A DNA stretch of 16,862 bases from Parafrigoribacterium_A sp035571875. GTDB lineage: Bacteria; Actinomycetota; Actinomycetes; Actinomycetales; Microbacteriaceae. The notes under the pieces are model-generated. The model ran no database searches. It saw only the letters and a list, made by a program, of their open reading frames with translations, and was not told the origin of the DNA. Positions 1 to 7,601 of this stretch are shown here, piece after piece (the first letter of the stretch is position 1; each line of letters starts with the position of its first letter). The translations under genes were made by a program, and so were the position numbers. Location of the stretch: NCBI GenBank assembly GCA_035571875.1, contig DATNBR010000068.1, positions 1 to 16,862 of the forward strand. The letters are read 5' to 3'.

Positions 1-677
1 GGCTGCTCTCGGGCTACCTGGGCGGCTGGCTCGACCGCGTGCTCGTGGTGATCGCGGATGCCGTCTACGCCTTCCCGAGCCTGCTGCTCGCGATCGTCGC
101 GGCGATCGTCATCAGCGGCGGCCAGTCGAGCCTGGTCGGCGGCGTGTTCGCGGCGGCCATCTCGATCACGGTCGTGTTCATCCCGCAGTACTTCAGGGTC
201 GTGCGCTCCGAGGTGGTGCGGATCAAGTCGGAGGCGTTCGTCGAATCCGCGAAGGTCATCGGGTCAAGCTCCGCGCGCATCATGTTCCGGCACGTGCTGC
301 GCAACTCGACCAGGACGCTCCCGCTGATCTTCACGCTCAACGCATCCGAGGCGATCCTGACCCTCGCGGGTCTCGGGTTCCTCGGCTTCGGTATCGAACC
401 GACCTCGGCCGCGGAGTGGGGCTTCGACCTCAACAAGTCGATCTCCGATGTCACCGCCGGAATCTGGTGGACCTCGATCTTCCCCGGGCTCGCGATCGTG
501 CTGGTCGTGCTCGGCATGACCCTGGTTGGTGAGAGTCTCAACGACCTCGCTGATCCACGACTGCGCACGCGCAGGCGGGCCGCAGCCAAGACTGCGACGG
601 ACGCGGTCGACGCGCTCGAAAGCGACGAGTTGGAGAGCGACGAGTTGGAGAGCGACGAGTTGGAGACGCGAGCATGA
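1..677 (+). CDS. ABC transporter permease, DppC/OppC type (5' truncated)
   Basis: This is the C-terminal part of an inner-membrane permease of the dipeptide/oligopeptide/nickel family. The frame is open from base 3 to the window edge, so the true start lies upstream. The cytoplasmic EAA loop that docks on the ATPases is visible (SEAFVESAKVIGSS, then a RHVLRNS stretch), as are hydrophobic segments before and after it. The closing SLNDLADPRLR is the family's usual C-terminal hallmark. After that hallmark comes an unusual acidic tail containing three ESDEL repeats. The stop overlaps the next gene's ATG by 4 bp (ATGA), so translation is probably coupled to the ATPase. The substrate cannot be read from this fragment; the family also carries oligosaccharides in some bacteria. 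Confidence 0.93.
   Translation, partial: LLSGYLGGWLDRVLVVIADAVYAFPSLLLAIVAAIVISGGQSSLVGGVFAAAISITVVFIPQYFRVVRSEVVRIKSEAFVESAKVIGSSSARIMFRHVLRNSTRTLPLIFTLNASEAILTLAGLGFLGFGIEPTSAAEWGFDLNKSISDVTAGIWWTSIFPGLAIVLVVLGMTLVGESLNDLADPRLRTRRRAAAKTATDAVDALESDELESDELESDELETRA
618..662 (+). repeat. Three tandem 15-bp units in the permease 3' end
   Basis: Three consecutive 15-bp copies of GARAGCGACGAGTTG are present; the first copy differs by one base (GAA for GAG). They encode ESDEL three times. The unit is a multiple of 3, so copy-number change would alter tail length without shifting frame. The array ends 12 bp before the next gene's start codon. Confidence 0.95.
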
Positions 678-2362
678 GCAACCTCACGAAGGGCGAGCTC
701 GCTGTCGAGATCGACGACCTCTCTGTCACGTTTGCGACCGACGGAGGCGATGTCCGCGCTGTCGACGGCGTGAGTCTCGCGGTCAAGACCGGCGAGGTGC
801 TCGCCATTGTTGGTGAGAGTGGAAGCGGCAAGACCGTGACCGCGAAGACCATCCTGGGCCTGCTGCCGGAGACGGCGACGGCATCCGGGGCCGTGTTCCT
901 CGGCAAGGACAACGTCGTCACGATCGGCCACAAGCGGCTGCGCGAGATTCGTGGCACCGGTGCTGCGATGGTGTTCCAGGAACCGTCGACTGCGCTCAAC
1001 CCCGTTTACACGGTCGGCTGGCAGATCGCGGAGGGCCTGCGCGCGCACGGTAAGTATTCGCGCGCTGAGGCCAGGGCCAAGGCCATCGACATGCTCGATA
1101 AGGTCGGCGTTCCGGATGCGGCAACGCGCGTCGACTACTACCCCCATCAGTTCTCGGGAGGCCAGAAGCAGCGCGTCGTCATCGCCATGGCACTCGTGCT
1201 CGATCCCGAGCTCATCGTCGCCGACGAACCCACCACGGCGCTCGATGTGACCGTGCAGGCGGAGATCCTCGATCTGCTGCGGCGCTGCCGCGATGAGTTC
1301 GACACCGCTATCGTGCTCATCACTCACAACATGGGTGTCGTTGCGGACCTCGCAGACAGGGTCGCCGTCATGTACCAGGGCAAGCTCGTCGAAGAGGCGG
1401 ATGCCGAAAGTCTCTTCACCGCCCCGAAACACGACTACACCAAGCGCCTGCTCGCTGCCGTTCCGTATCTCGGCTCGGGCACCGCGCGCACACAGGAGCG
1501 TGCTGCGCAGAGGGCACTCACGGAATCAGCGGTGCTCGTCTCTGCGCGAGGGCTCGAGATCGAGTATCCCGGCCGGCTCGGGCGCGGTGGTTTCAGGGCC
1601 GTGAATGGCGTGGACTTCGAGATCGGGGAGCGCGAGGTGCTCGGCCTAGTCGGGGAGAGCGGCTCGGGCAAGACCACCATCGGTCGTGCGATCGCCGGAC
1701 TCACGAAGGTCACGGGTGGGTCCCTGACGGTGCTCGGCCACGAGATGCTGGGATTCCGCGAACGCGACTTCACGCCAGTGCGCAGCCAGATCGGCTTCGT
1801 GTTCCAGGACCCCGCGACGAGCTTCAACCCCCTGTTGACGATCGCAGAGTGCGTCGCTGAGCCGCTGCTCGTGCACGGCCAGGCCGGGGATGCCCGGGAC
1901 GCCCGCGCGAGGGTCGATGAACTGCTCGAGGCCGTGCAGCTTCCGAAGAGCTTCGGCGATCGCTTTCCGCACGAGTTGAGCGGCGGACAGCGGCAGCGTG
2001 CCTCCCTCGCGAGGGCGCTCGCGCTGAAGCCGAAGCTGCTGATCGCGGACGAGCCGACGAGCGCACTCGACGTCTCGGTGCAGGCGAAGGTGCTCGAGCT
2101 GTTCGCCGAGCTCCAGAAGGAGCTCGGATTCGCGGCGCTGTTCATCAGCCATGACCTCGCGGTCGTCGACCTGCTCGCCGACCGCATCGCGGTGCTGTAC
2201 CACGGCGAGCTGGTGGAGGAGGGAACCGGGGCCGACGTGCTCGGCGCGCCCCAGCATCCGTATACCAAACGGCTGCTCGCCTCGCTGCCGGTGCCGAATC
2301 CGCGGGAACAGGCGAAGCGCCGCGAAGAGCTCCGCAGGCTGCGCGAAGCCGACGAGGGATGA
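674..2362 (+). CDS. ABC transporter ATP-binding protein with two fused NBDs (DppD-DppF type)
   Basis: This 562-residue protein contains two complete nucleotide-binding domains and would power the adjacent permease by ATP hydrolysis at the inner face of the membrane. NBD1 has Walker A GESGSGKT at 47-54, Q-loop Q102, signature SGGQ 161-164, Walker B LIVADEP 180-186 and H-loop His218. NBD2 has Walker A 327-334, Q-loop Q378, signature SGGQ 436-439, Walker B LLIADEP 455-461 and H-loop His493. Each NBD is followed by an Opp/Dpp-type peptide-transporter C-terminal extension (PKHDYTKRLLAAVP and PQHPYTKRLLASLP). Double length is common for actinobacterial peptide-type importers. It overlaps the permease by 4 bp upstream and the third ATPase by 4 bp downstream. 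Both sites appear catalytically intact, so this protein alone could energise the transporter. Confidence 0.96.
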   Translation: MSNLTKGELAVEIDDLSVTFATDGGDVRAVDGVSLAVKTGEVLAIVGESGSGKTVTAKTILGLLPETATASGAVFLGKDNVVTIGHKRLREIRGTGAAMVFQEPSTALNPVYTVGWQIAEGLRAHGKYSRAEARAKAIDMLDKVGVPDAATRVDYYPHQFSGGQKQRVVIAMALVLDPELIVADEPTTALDVTVQAEILDLLRRCRDEFDTAIVLITHNMGVVADLADRVAVMYQGKLVEEADAESLFTAPKHDYTKRLLAAVPYLGSGTARTQERAAQRALTESAVLVSARGLEIEYPGRLGRGGFRAVNGVDFEIGEREVLGLVGESGSGKTTIGRAIAGLTKVTGGSLTVLGHEMLGFRERDFTPVRSQIGFVFQDPATSFNPLLTIAECVAEPLLVHGQAGDARDARARVDELLEAVQLPKSFGDRFPHELSGGQRQRASLARALALKPKLLIADEPTSALDVSVQAKVLELFAELQKELGFAALFISHDLAVVDLLADRIAVLYHGELVEEGTGADVLGAPQHPYTKRLLASLPVPNPREQAKRREELRRLREADEG

Positions 2363-3204
2363 GTCCCGCGCGCAGCGACGTTGCCGTCTCGGCGCGTGAC
2401 CTCTCCGTTCGCTACCGTTCGAACGGCATCCCGTCGCTCTACGTCGCCGTGCGCGGAGTGACCCTGGAGATCGATCAGGGTGAGTTCCTGTGGCTCGTCG
2501 GCGAATCCGGCGCGGGCAAGTCGACGCTCGCGCGCGCCTTCGCGGGTCTCGCCCGGCGGGGCTCGATCGACGAGGGCGTGCCCGAGATCTGCGGCGGTTC
2601 GCTCACCCTGCTCGGCACGTCCATGCGCCGAGTGGGTCGCCGCAGGCGCGATCGGGTCACCATCGGTATCGGGTACCTGGCGCAGGACGGAGCGGAGCGG
2701 CTGAGTCCGCAGCTCACCGTCGCAGAGAACGTCGCGGACCCGATCTATTCGCGTGACCGTCACTTCTCGAACCGCGAGGCGACGGCGGCGGTCGCCGCGG
2801 TCGTCGACGCCGTGCGCCTTCCACTCGGTCTCATGCACCGGATGCCGTACGAACTCAGCAGCGGACAGCGCCAGCGCGTCGCCCTGGCCCGCGCCCTCGT
2901 GCTGGAGCCGAAGTTGCTCGTGGCCGACGAGCCCGCGCGCGGAGTCGATGCCACCGTGCGCTCGAGCGTGCTCGAATCGCTCTCCGAGTTGCGAGCGGAA
3001 CGGGGGATGGCGGCGCTCATCGTCAGCAGCTCGCTCGCCGACCTGGCGGGCAACGCCTCTCGTCTCGCCGTGATGCAGCAGGGCGTTATCGTGGGATTGG
3101 GCACCCCAGACGAGGTGCTCGAGGGTCCGCATCACCCCTATCTCAAGAGCCTGGCGACACAGCGGCCCATCACGACGAAAGAGGAACAGGACTTTGTCGA
3201 CTAG
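2359..3204 (+). CDS. Third ABC ATP-binding protein with altered catalytic motifs
   Basis: This is a 281-residue single NBD of the same peptide-transporter class, starting in an ATGA overlap with the fused ATPase. Walker A GESGAGKS (48-55), the Q-loop (Q109) and Walker B LLVADEP (186-192, with Glu191) are intact. The signature reads LSSGQ rather than LSGGQ (167-170). The D-loop is GVDA instead of ALDV. The H-loop histidine is replaced by serine (IVSSSLAD, Ser224, where the paralogues have ISHDLAV). In ABC proteins, loss of the H-loop His usually lowers hydrolysis, so this may be a regulatory or asymmetric partner. It ends with a normal HHPYLKSL extension. The operon thus encodes three NBDs, one more than the usual pair. 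It could alternatively belong to a second transporter whose permeases lie upstream of the window. Confidence 0.92.
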   Translation: MSPARSDVAVSARDLSVRYRSNGIPSLYVAVRGVTLEIDQGEFLWLVGESGAGKSTLARAFAGLARRGSIDEGVPEICGGSLTLLGTSMRRVGRRRRDRVTIGIGYLAQDGAERLSPQLTVAENVADPIYSRDRHFSNREATAAVAAVVDAVRLPLGLMHRMPYELSSGQRQRVALARALVLEPKLLVADEPARGVDATVRSSVLESLSELRAERGMAALIVSSSLADLAGNASRLAVMQQGVIVGLGTPDEVLEGPHHPYLKSLATQRPITTKEEQDFVD

Positions 3205-4195
3205 CGCGCAGCATCAGGCCGTCATGAACGGCACCGTCGAAGCGCTCCCCGCTGAGCGCAGGCCCCAGGCCGGACCGATCGCCGTGCTCCCGAACCCGAA
3301 GGACGTCTTCGTCGACGCCGTGCGTGCCGGTGGCGGCGAGGTGGCCGAGCTCTCCGACGCGACGCGCGGCGTCGTCTGGCTCTCCTCGAAGAACGCGTCC
3401 GAACTGGTCGAGATACTCCACACGCATCCCGGCATCGGCTGGGTGCAGCTGCCCTGGGCGGGCGTGGACGCCTTCGCGCACGTGCTCGCACCCTACGCGG
3501 GAACCACGGCGCCGCTCTGGACGAGCGCGAAGGGCGCCTATTCGCAGCCGGTGGCCGAGCACGCCCTGGCGCTCGCGCTCGCGCTGCTCCGCGTCTTCCC
3601 GAAGCGCGTCGTGGCCACCAGCTGGGCCACCGAGAAGGAGGGCACGTCGCTCTTCGGACTGAATGTGGTGATCATCGGTGCCGGCGGCATCGCCGTTGAG
3701 CTGATCCGCCTGCTCGAACCGTTCGGCGTGCACGTGACCGTCCTCCGCCGCAGCGAGGAGCCGATGCCCGGCGCCGAGCGCACGCTCACCAGTGATCACC
3801 TGCTCGAGGTGCTGCCCGAAGCGGATGTCGTCGTCGTCGCCGCAGCATTCACCGAGGGCACGACGAAGCTCATCGGAGCCTCGCAGTTCGCCGCGATGAA
3901 GCCGACGGCCGTGCTCGTGAACATCGCGCGCGGCGGCCTCGTCGACACGGATGCCCTGGTCACCGCGCTGAATGACGGCGCGATCGCGGGCGCCGGCCTC
4001 GATGTGACCGAGCCGGAGCCGCTGCCCGACGGCCATCCGCTCTGGAACGCGCCGAACCTCATCATCACTCCGCACAGCGCGGACACGCCAGCCATGACGG
4101 CACCGCTGCTGGCCGAACGCATCCGGGTGAACGTTGAGGCGTTCCTCGGCGACGGGCGTTTTGTCGGCGTGGTCGATCCGGGAGCAGGGTACTGA
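3194..4195 (+). CDS. D-isomer-specific 2-hydroxyacid dehydrogenase
   Basis: This predicted cytoplasmic 333-residue NAD(P)-dependent oxidoreductase interconverts a D-2-hydroxy acid and its 2-keto acid. A Rossmann motif GAGGIA lies at 162-167, following the conserved EHALALALALLR helix (122-133). The catalytic triad fits the family: Arg246 in NIARGG, Glu275 in DVTEPEPL (29 residues later, the usual spacing) and His294 in TPHSA. The TTG start is chosen because GAGGA (3181-3185) sits 8 nt upstream. That start overlaps the ATPase gene by 11 bp; an ATG at residue 11 (3224) is an alternative without a comparable ribosome site. Its 3' end overlaps the lactonase by one base (TGATG). The substrate is unknown; the setting suggests a sugar-acid or hydroxy-acid catabolite brought in by the transporter. 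Confidence 0.93.
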   Translation: MSTSAQHQAVMNGTVEALPAERRPQAGPIAVLPNPKDVFVDAVRAGGGEVAELSDATRGVVWLSSKNASELVEILHTHPGIGWVQLPWAGVDAFAHVLAPYAGTTAPLWTSAKGAYSQPVAEHALALALALLRVFPKRVVATSWATEKEGTSLFGLNVVIIGAGGIAVELIRLLEPFGVHVTVLRRSEEPMPGAERTLTSDHLLEVLPEADVVVVAAAFTEGTTKLIGASQFAAMKPTAVLVNIARGGLVDTDALVTALNDGAIAGAGLDVTEPEPLPDGHPLWNAPNLIITPHSADTPAMTAPLLAERIRVNVEAFLGDGRFVGVVDPGAGY

Positions 4196-5193
4196 TGTCG
4201 GCACCACACGATGGCCTGTTCTGGGCCGGTTCATACACCGCGAGCATGGATGGCTCGAGCGAAGGCATCGGCAGGCTGCGGCCGCGCGCGAGCGACGGCA
4301 GCCTCGAGTACCTCGGGCTCGCCGCCGCGACCTCGTGCCCCTCGTTCCTCGCGAACGGCGTGGTTCCCGGCCTCGTCTACGCCACGGATGAAGCGAACGC
4401 GCGGGTCGAGGCATTTCGCCGCGACGGAGACGAGCTCGTCGCGCTCGGCGGCCAGCCCACGAGCGGCAGACTGCCCTGTCACATCAGCGTCACCGCACAG
4501 TGGCTCTACGTGGCGAACTACTTCAGCGGCACCGTGGACGTCTTCCCACTCGCCGACGACGGCTCGATCGGGCCGATCCACCAGACTCTGGCGGGCAGCG
4601 GCAGCGGGCCGAAGCCGGATCAGGATGGACCGCACGCGCACTCCACGCTCGTCACGGCATCCGCGGTGCTGAGCGCCGATCTCGGCACCGATCAGGTGCA
4701 CGTGCAGCGGTGGAACGGGGGAGCGCTCGAGCGCGTCGATTCGGTCTCGCTTCCGCCCGGCACCGGCCCCCGTGACTTCGTCGTGGCGCCAGACGGACGC
4801 ATCTACCTGTGTGGCGAGCTGAGTGGTGGCGTGTTCGAGCTCGACCAGGACGGTACCGTGCTGCGCTCGGGCTCCAGCGTGACCGACCCGGTCGACGGCG
4901 ACCACTGGGCCGGGCTCGTCGTGGACCAGGCGGGTCGCTACCTGTACACGGGCATCCGCGGCACCAATCGCGTCGCCGTGGTGGACGTTGCAACGCTCAG
5001 CCCGGTCGCCGCGATCTCCTGCGGTGGCGACTGGCCGCGTAACCTGTGGCTCGCGGGCGAGCTGCTCTACGTCGCGAACGAACGATCGAGCACGGTCACG
5101 AGTTTCCGTGTCGACCCGGGCACGGGCATCCCGACTCCGGTAGGCTCGCCCGAGGCGGTGCCCACCCCCACCTATCTGCTGCCCGCGAACTGA
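4195..5193 (+). CDS. Lactonase-family beta-propeller protein (6-phosphogluconolactonase-like)
   Basis: This 332-residue protein resembles the seven-bladed propeller lactonase family that includes E. coli YbhE/Pgl and fungal carboxy-muconate cyclases. Visible family motifs are YVANYFSGTVDVF (105-117), GPHAHS (145-150), DLGTDQV (162-168), GTGPRD (189-194), a conserved Glu in GELSGGV (207-213), the repeat-like YTGIRGTNRVAVV (251-263), GGDWPRN (277-283) and YVANE (292-296). No signal peptide is seen, so it is probably cytoplasmic. It would hydrolyse a sugar lactone, or a related cyclic ester, to the free acid. It is the last gene of the overlapping series and is followed by the tRNA-Asn promoter. 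The true substrate need not be 6-phosphogluconolactone, so no gene symbol is given. Confidence 0.88.
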   Translation: MSAPHDGLFWAGSYTASMDGSSEGIGRLRPRASDGSLEYLGLAAATSCPSFLANGVVPGLVYATDEANARVEAFRRDGDELVALGGQPTSGRLPCHISVTAQWLYVANYFSGTVDVFPLADDGSIGPIHQTLAGSGSGPKPDQDGPHAHSTLVTASAVLSADLGTDQVHVQRWNGGALERVDSVSLPPGTGPRDFVVAPDGRIYLCGELSGGVFELDQDGTVLRSGSSVTDPVDGDHWAGLVVDQAGRYLYTGIRGTNRVAVVDVATLSPVAAISCGGDWPRNLWLAGELLYVANERSSTVTSFRVDPGTGIPTPVGSPEAVPTPTYLLPAN

Positions 5194-5206
5194 TCGGCGC
5201 TGCGGT

Positions 5207-5234
5207 TTGGGAGTGTCACAACCTTTGGTAAAGT
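5207..5234 (+). promoter_or_regulatory. Predicted promoter of tRNA-Asn
   Basis: A -35-like TTGGGA (5207-5212) is followed after 16 nt by the -10-like TAAAGT (5229-5234). A start near 5241 would lie about 13 nt before the tRNA. The stretch is markedly A+T-richer than its surroundings. Confidence 0.6.
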
Positions 5235-5253
5235 AGCAAAGCTGTTTCAGCAA

Positions 5254-5326
5254 TCCTCGATAGCTCAATTGGCAGAGCAGCCGGCTGTTAACCGGCAGGT
5301 TCTTGGTTCGAGTCCAAGTCGGGGAG
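5254..5326 (+). tRNA. tRNA-Asn (GTT)
   Basis: A full cloverleaf folds by hand: acceptor 5254-5260 with 5319-5325 (one T-G wobble), D stem GCTC/GAGC (5263-5266 and 5275-5278), and anticodon stem GCCGG/CCGGC around loop CTGTTAA. The anticodon is GTT at 5287-5289. The T stem is CTTGG/CCAAG around TTCGAGT, and the discriminator is G5326. The 3' CCA is not encoded. Confidence 0.97.
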
Positions 5327-5328
5327 CT

Positions 5329-5370
5329 CATCGCCTGTGGGGGCTCCACCCTCCCGGGCGATGTTTGTTT
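5329..5370 (+). terminator. Rho-independent terminator after tRNA-Asn
   Basis: CATCGCC (5329-5335) pairs with GGCGATG (5357-5363), extended by a T-G pair and G/C-rich inner pairing. It is followed directly by TTTGTTT. It begins 3 nt after the tRNA end, as expected for a monocistronic tRNA. Confidence 0.75.
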
Positions 5371-5430
5371 AAGGCTTCGGCGTTGCTGGTCAACGGAGTG
5401 CGGCAGGCGGCCCGGGGCATCTCGGCTCAA

Positions 5431-5459
5431 CCGATCGGTGCGAAACCCTGACCGATCGG
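5431..5459. repeat. Perfect inverted repeat CCGATCGGT-N11-ACCGATCGG
   Basis: A 9-bp perfect inverted repeat is separated by 11 nt. Each arm contains the self-complementary octamer CCGATCGG. The two octamers are 21 bp apart, about two helical turns, which suits a dimeric regulator. No T-tract follows, so it is unlikely to be a terminator. It lies about 180 bp upstream of the histidine kinase start. Confidence 0.6.
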
Positions 5460-5562
5460 CCGATCCGCGACCGGGCGGCCGCCGTGGCCGAGGGCTTTCG
5501 CCGTGGCCTCCTGGACGCCTCCGTGCGTTGAGCCCGCAGAAGCCTTACGCGACCCCGCTGTG

Positions 5563-5582
5563 CCTACTCCCAGAGGAGTAGG
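5563..5582. promoter_or_regulatory. NarL-like 7-2-7 palindrome (probable response-regulator site)
   Basis: CCTACTCC-CAGA-GGAGTAGG is a perfect 8-bp inverted repeat with a 4-nt centre. Read as heptamers it is TACTCCC-AG-AGGAGTA, matching the known NarL arrangement TACYYMT-N2-AKRRGTA at 13 of 14 defined positions. It lies 56 bp upstream of the kinase ATG and just upstream of the inferred core promoter. Autoregulation by the downstream LuxR-type regulator is an inference. Confidence 0.6.
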
Positions 5583-5625
5583 GCAGCCACCCCGAGCAGC
5601 GGATGCCGTCCGACAACCCCACGGC

Positions 5626-5637
5626 TACGATCAACAC
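5626..5637 (+). promoter_or_regulatory. Predicted leaderless -10 of the histidine kinase gene
   Basis: TACGAT (5626-5631) ends 6 nt before the ATG at 5638, and no purine-rich ribosome site precedes that ATG. This fits an actinobacterial leaderless transcript starting at the A of the start codon. A clear -35 is not visible, consistent with activator dependence. Confidence 0.5.
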
Positions 5638-6939
5638 ATGCGAGTCCCCGGCGAGTCCCACGACGGCGCTCGGTGGAACAGGTTCGAGCACGACCCCTGG
5701 GTCGAGCATTACCTCGCCCGGCGCCAGTCGAGGGGCAGCTTTCCCGCGGTGGCGCGACTGTGGCTGCCGGTCATCGTCTCCTTCCTGGTGCAGGTGCCGG
5801 CGGTTTTTTTCGTGTGGCATCCCGCGGTGCGACGCATGGTGCTCGCGCATCCGGGCGGGGGAGAGCTGCTCCTCGCGCTACTGGTCGCGCTGATCGGACC
5901 GCTCGCGCTGATCGGGGCCAGGCGCTTTCCGGGGCCGGTCGTTGCGATCGTGACGGCCGCGGCATCCGCTGATCTTCTGCTGCATCGTGGTGCCGACGGG
6001 CCGCCGTACATCGCGCTGGCCTTCGCCATCGTCTCGGCGATCGTGCGCGGCGCGCGCATCTGGGCATGGACCTCGGTGACCGTTGCCGGCGTCACGGCGC
6101 TGCTTCTCGGTTTCGTCTTCAGTGTGGGATGGCATCCATTCGGGCTGGGCCCGGGCGTGGTGTGGCAGCCAATCCGCATGGTCGGTATCACACTCGGACT
6201 GCTGCTCGTGATGGGAGTCGGCGAGGCCGTGCGCACGAGACGCGAGCGTCACGAAGAGTTCTCGCGCAGGCTGGCTCAGCGGAAGCAGACGGAGGTGCAG
6301 GCGGAGCGGGTGCGCATCGCGCGCGAGTTGCACGACGTTCTCGCGCACTCGCTCAGCCAGATCAACGTGCAGGCCGCGGTGGGCCTGCACCTCATGGACC
6401 AGCACCCGGAGAAGGCCGCCGAGGCGCTCTCGAGCATCAAGGATTCGAGCAAGACCGCGCTCGACGAAGTGCGGTCCGTGCTCGGTGTGTTGCGCGCGGA
6501 GGGCGGCGCCGACCCGAGCGCGCCACTCGTGCCGGAACCTGACCTCTCGAGGCTCGCCGGACTCGCGGCATCCGTGACCGCACAGGGCACAAACATCGAC
6601 GTTCGGAACGCTCTCACGACCGAGCCTCCCGCGGCGGTTCAGCTCGCGCTCTATCGCATCGCGCAGGAGTCGCTCACCAACGTGCTCAGGCATTCCGGTG
6701 CCACGAGCGTCACGCTCACGCTTCGCGAGGTCGATGGCTTCTTCGAGCTCGCGGTGCTCGACAACGGAACCGGGCAGGCGGCGGCGAAGCACGAGCAGGA
6801 TTCCGGCGGACGCGGGCTGCTCGGCATGCGCGAGCGCGCGCAGCTGCTCGGCGGAACGCTCGACGCCGGCACCGCAGAGACCGGCGGCTTCCGTGTCGTG
6901 GCTCGCATTCCCATCCCCACGAAAGGGTCCCTCGAATGA
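5638..6939 (+). CDS. Sensor histidine kinase, NarL/DesK class (HisKA_3)
   Basis: This 433-residue membrane kinase has about six hydrophobic segments (roughly 41-60, 77-97, 99-117, 123-139, 143-164, 178-197) as a membrane sensor. A coiled linker and a HisKA_3 dimerisation helix follow. The phospho-acceptor is His232 in RIARELHDVLAHSL. The ATPase domain shows the N-box around Glu344/Asn348 (QESLTNVLRH), G1 box DNGTG (375-379) and G2 box GRGLLGM (391-397). It would autophosphorylate and pass phosphate to the response regulator, whose ATG overlaps this stop by 4 bp. The ATG at 5638 is preferred over an upstream GTG at 5503. The stimulus is unknown; kinases with this membrane layout often sense envelope or membrane state. 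Confidence 0.95.
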   Translation: MRVPGESHDGARWNRFEHDPWVEHYLARRQSRGSFPAVARLWLPVIVSFLVQVPAVFFVWHPAVRRMVLAHPGGGELLLALLVALIGPLALIGARRFPGPVVAIVTAAASADLLLHRGADGPPYIALAFAIVSAIVRGARIWAWTSVTVAGVTALLLGFVFSVGWHPFGLGPGVVWQPIRMVGITLGLLLVMGVGEAVRTRRERHEEFSRRLAQRKQTEVQAERVRIARELHDVLAHSLSQINVQAAVGLHLMDQHPEKAAEALSSIKDSSKTALDEVRSVLGVLRAEGGADPSAPLVPEPDLSRLAGLAASVTAQGTNIDVRNALTTEPPAAVQLALYRIAQESLTNVLRHSGATSVTLTLREVDGFFELAVLDNGTGQAAAKHEQDSGGRGLLGMRERAQLLGGTLDAGTAETGGFRVVARIPIPTKGSLE

Positions 6940-7601
6940 TCAGAGTCGCGATTGCCGACGACCAGCAGCTCATCCGCGCCGGATTCCGGTCGCTGCTCGA
7001 GGCCGAGCCCGACTTCGAGGTCGTCGGCGAGGCCGGCACGGGAGCGGAGGCCGTGGCGCTCGTGACCCGGGAGAGACCGGATGTCGTGCTCATGGACATC
7101 CGCATGCCCGACGGCGACGGCCTCTGGGCCACGGGTCAGATCGTCGCCAATCCGGCGCTCGTCTCCACCCACATCGTGATCGTCACGACCTTCGAGCTCG
7201 ATGAGTACGTTGCTCAGGCGATTCGCGCCGGGGCGAGCGGATTCCTCGTCAAAGACACGGAGCCGGTGGAACTCATCCACGCCGTGCGCGTGGTCGCCGC
7301 AGGCGACGCGCTGCTCTCGCCGGGCGTTACGAGGCGGCTGCTCGAGCGCGTCTCCGGCTCGCTCAAGGAAGCGCCAGACACCAGCCAGCTCTCGGTGCTC
7401 ACGGAACGCGAGCGGGAGGTGCTCGGACTCGTCGGTCGCGGTCTCACCAACGAGGAGATCGGCAGGGAGCTCTTCCTCAGCCCGCTCACCGCGAAGACCC
7501 ACGTCTCGCGCATCATGTCGAAGCTCGCCGCGCGAGACCGCGTGCAACTCGTCGTCGTGGCCTACGAGACCGGTCTCGTACGCGCCGGCTATCAGGAGTA
7601 G
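6936..7601 (+). CDS. Response regulator, NarL/FixJ (LuxR-type HTH) family
   Basis: This is a 221-residue cytoplasmic transcription factor. The receiver domain has acidic Asp8/Asp9, phospho-acceptor Asp54 in VLMDIRMPDGDG, Thr84 and Lys106. The GerE/LuxR HTH begins near 153 (LSVLTEREREVLGLVGRGL) with recognition helix PLTAKTHVSRIMSKL. AAAGGG (6922-6927) lies 8 nt before the start, and ATGA overlaps the kinase. Its DNA targets are probably the GGAGTA-type sites before the kinase and just downstream of its own stop; one half-site overlaps the stop codon. The partner kinase is clear from the overlap. Confidence 0.96.
   Translation: MIRVAIADDQQLIRAGFRSLLEAEPDFEVVGEAGTGAEAVALVTRERPDVVLMDIRMPDGDGLWATGQIVANPALVSTHIVIVTTFELDEYVAQAIRAGASGFLVKDTEPVELIHAVRVVAAGDALLSPGVTRRLLERVSGSLKEAPDTSQLSVLTEREREVLGLVGRGLTNEEIGRELFLSPLTAKTHVSRIMSKLAARDRVQLVVVAYETGLVRAGYQE

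Larger units (their letters stand above)
5371..5637. other. Intergenic region before the two-component genes
   Basis: No convincing gene is visible here. A GTG at 5503 would extend the kinase frame by 45 residues, but that stretch has no domain character. The region holds two inverted repeats, listed separately (5431-5459 and 5563-5582), and a likely leaderless promoter at the kinase start. Confidence 0.6.

Noticed and set aside
65..3135. Two long open frames on the minus strand (65-1432 and 1435-3135) opposite the transporter genes
   Set aside because: They are antisense to genes with clear ABC motifs, have low-complexity Arg/Ser/Ala-rich content and match no family; long antisense frames are expected in G+C-rich DNA.
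5503..5637. GTG start at 5503 extending the histidine kinase by 45 residues
   Set aside because: The extension runs through the NarL-like palindrome and is Pro/Arg/Ala-rich without domain character; the ATG at 5638 has a good leaderless -10.
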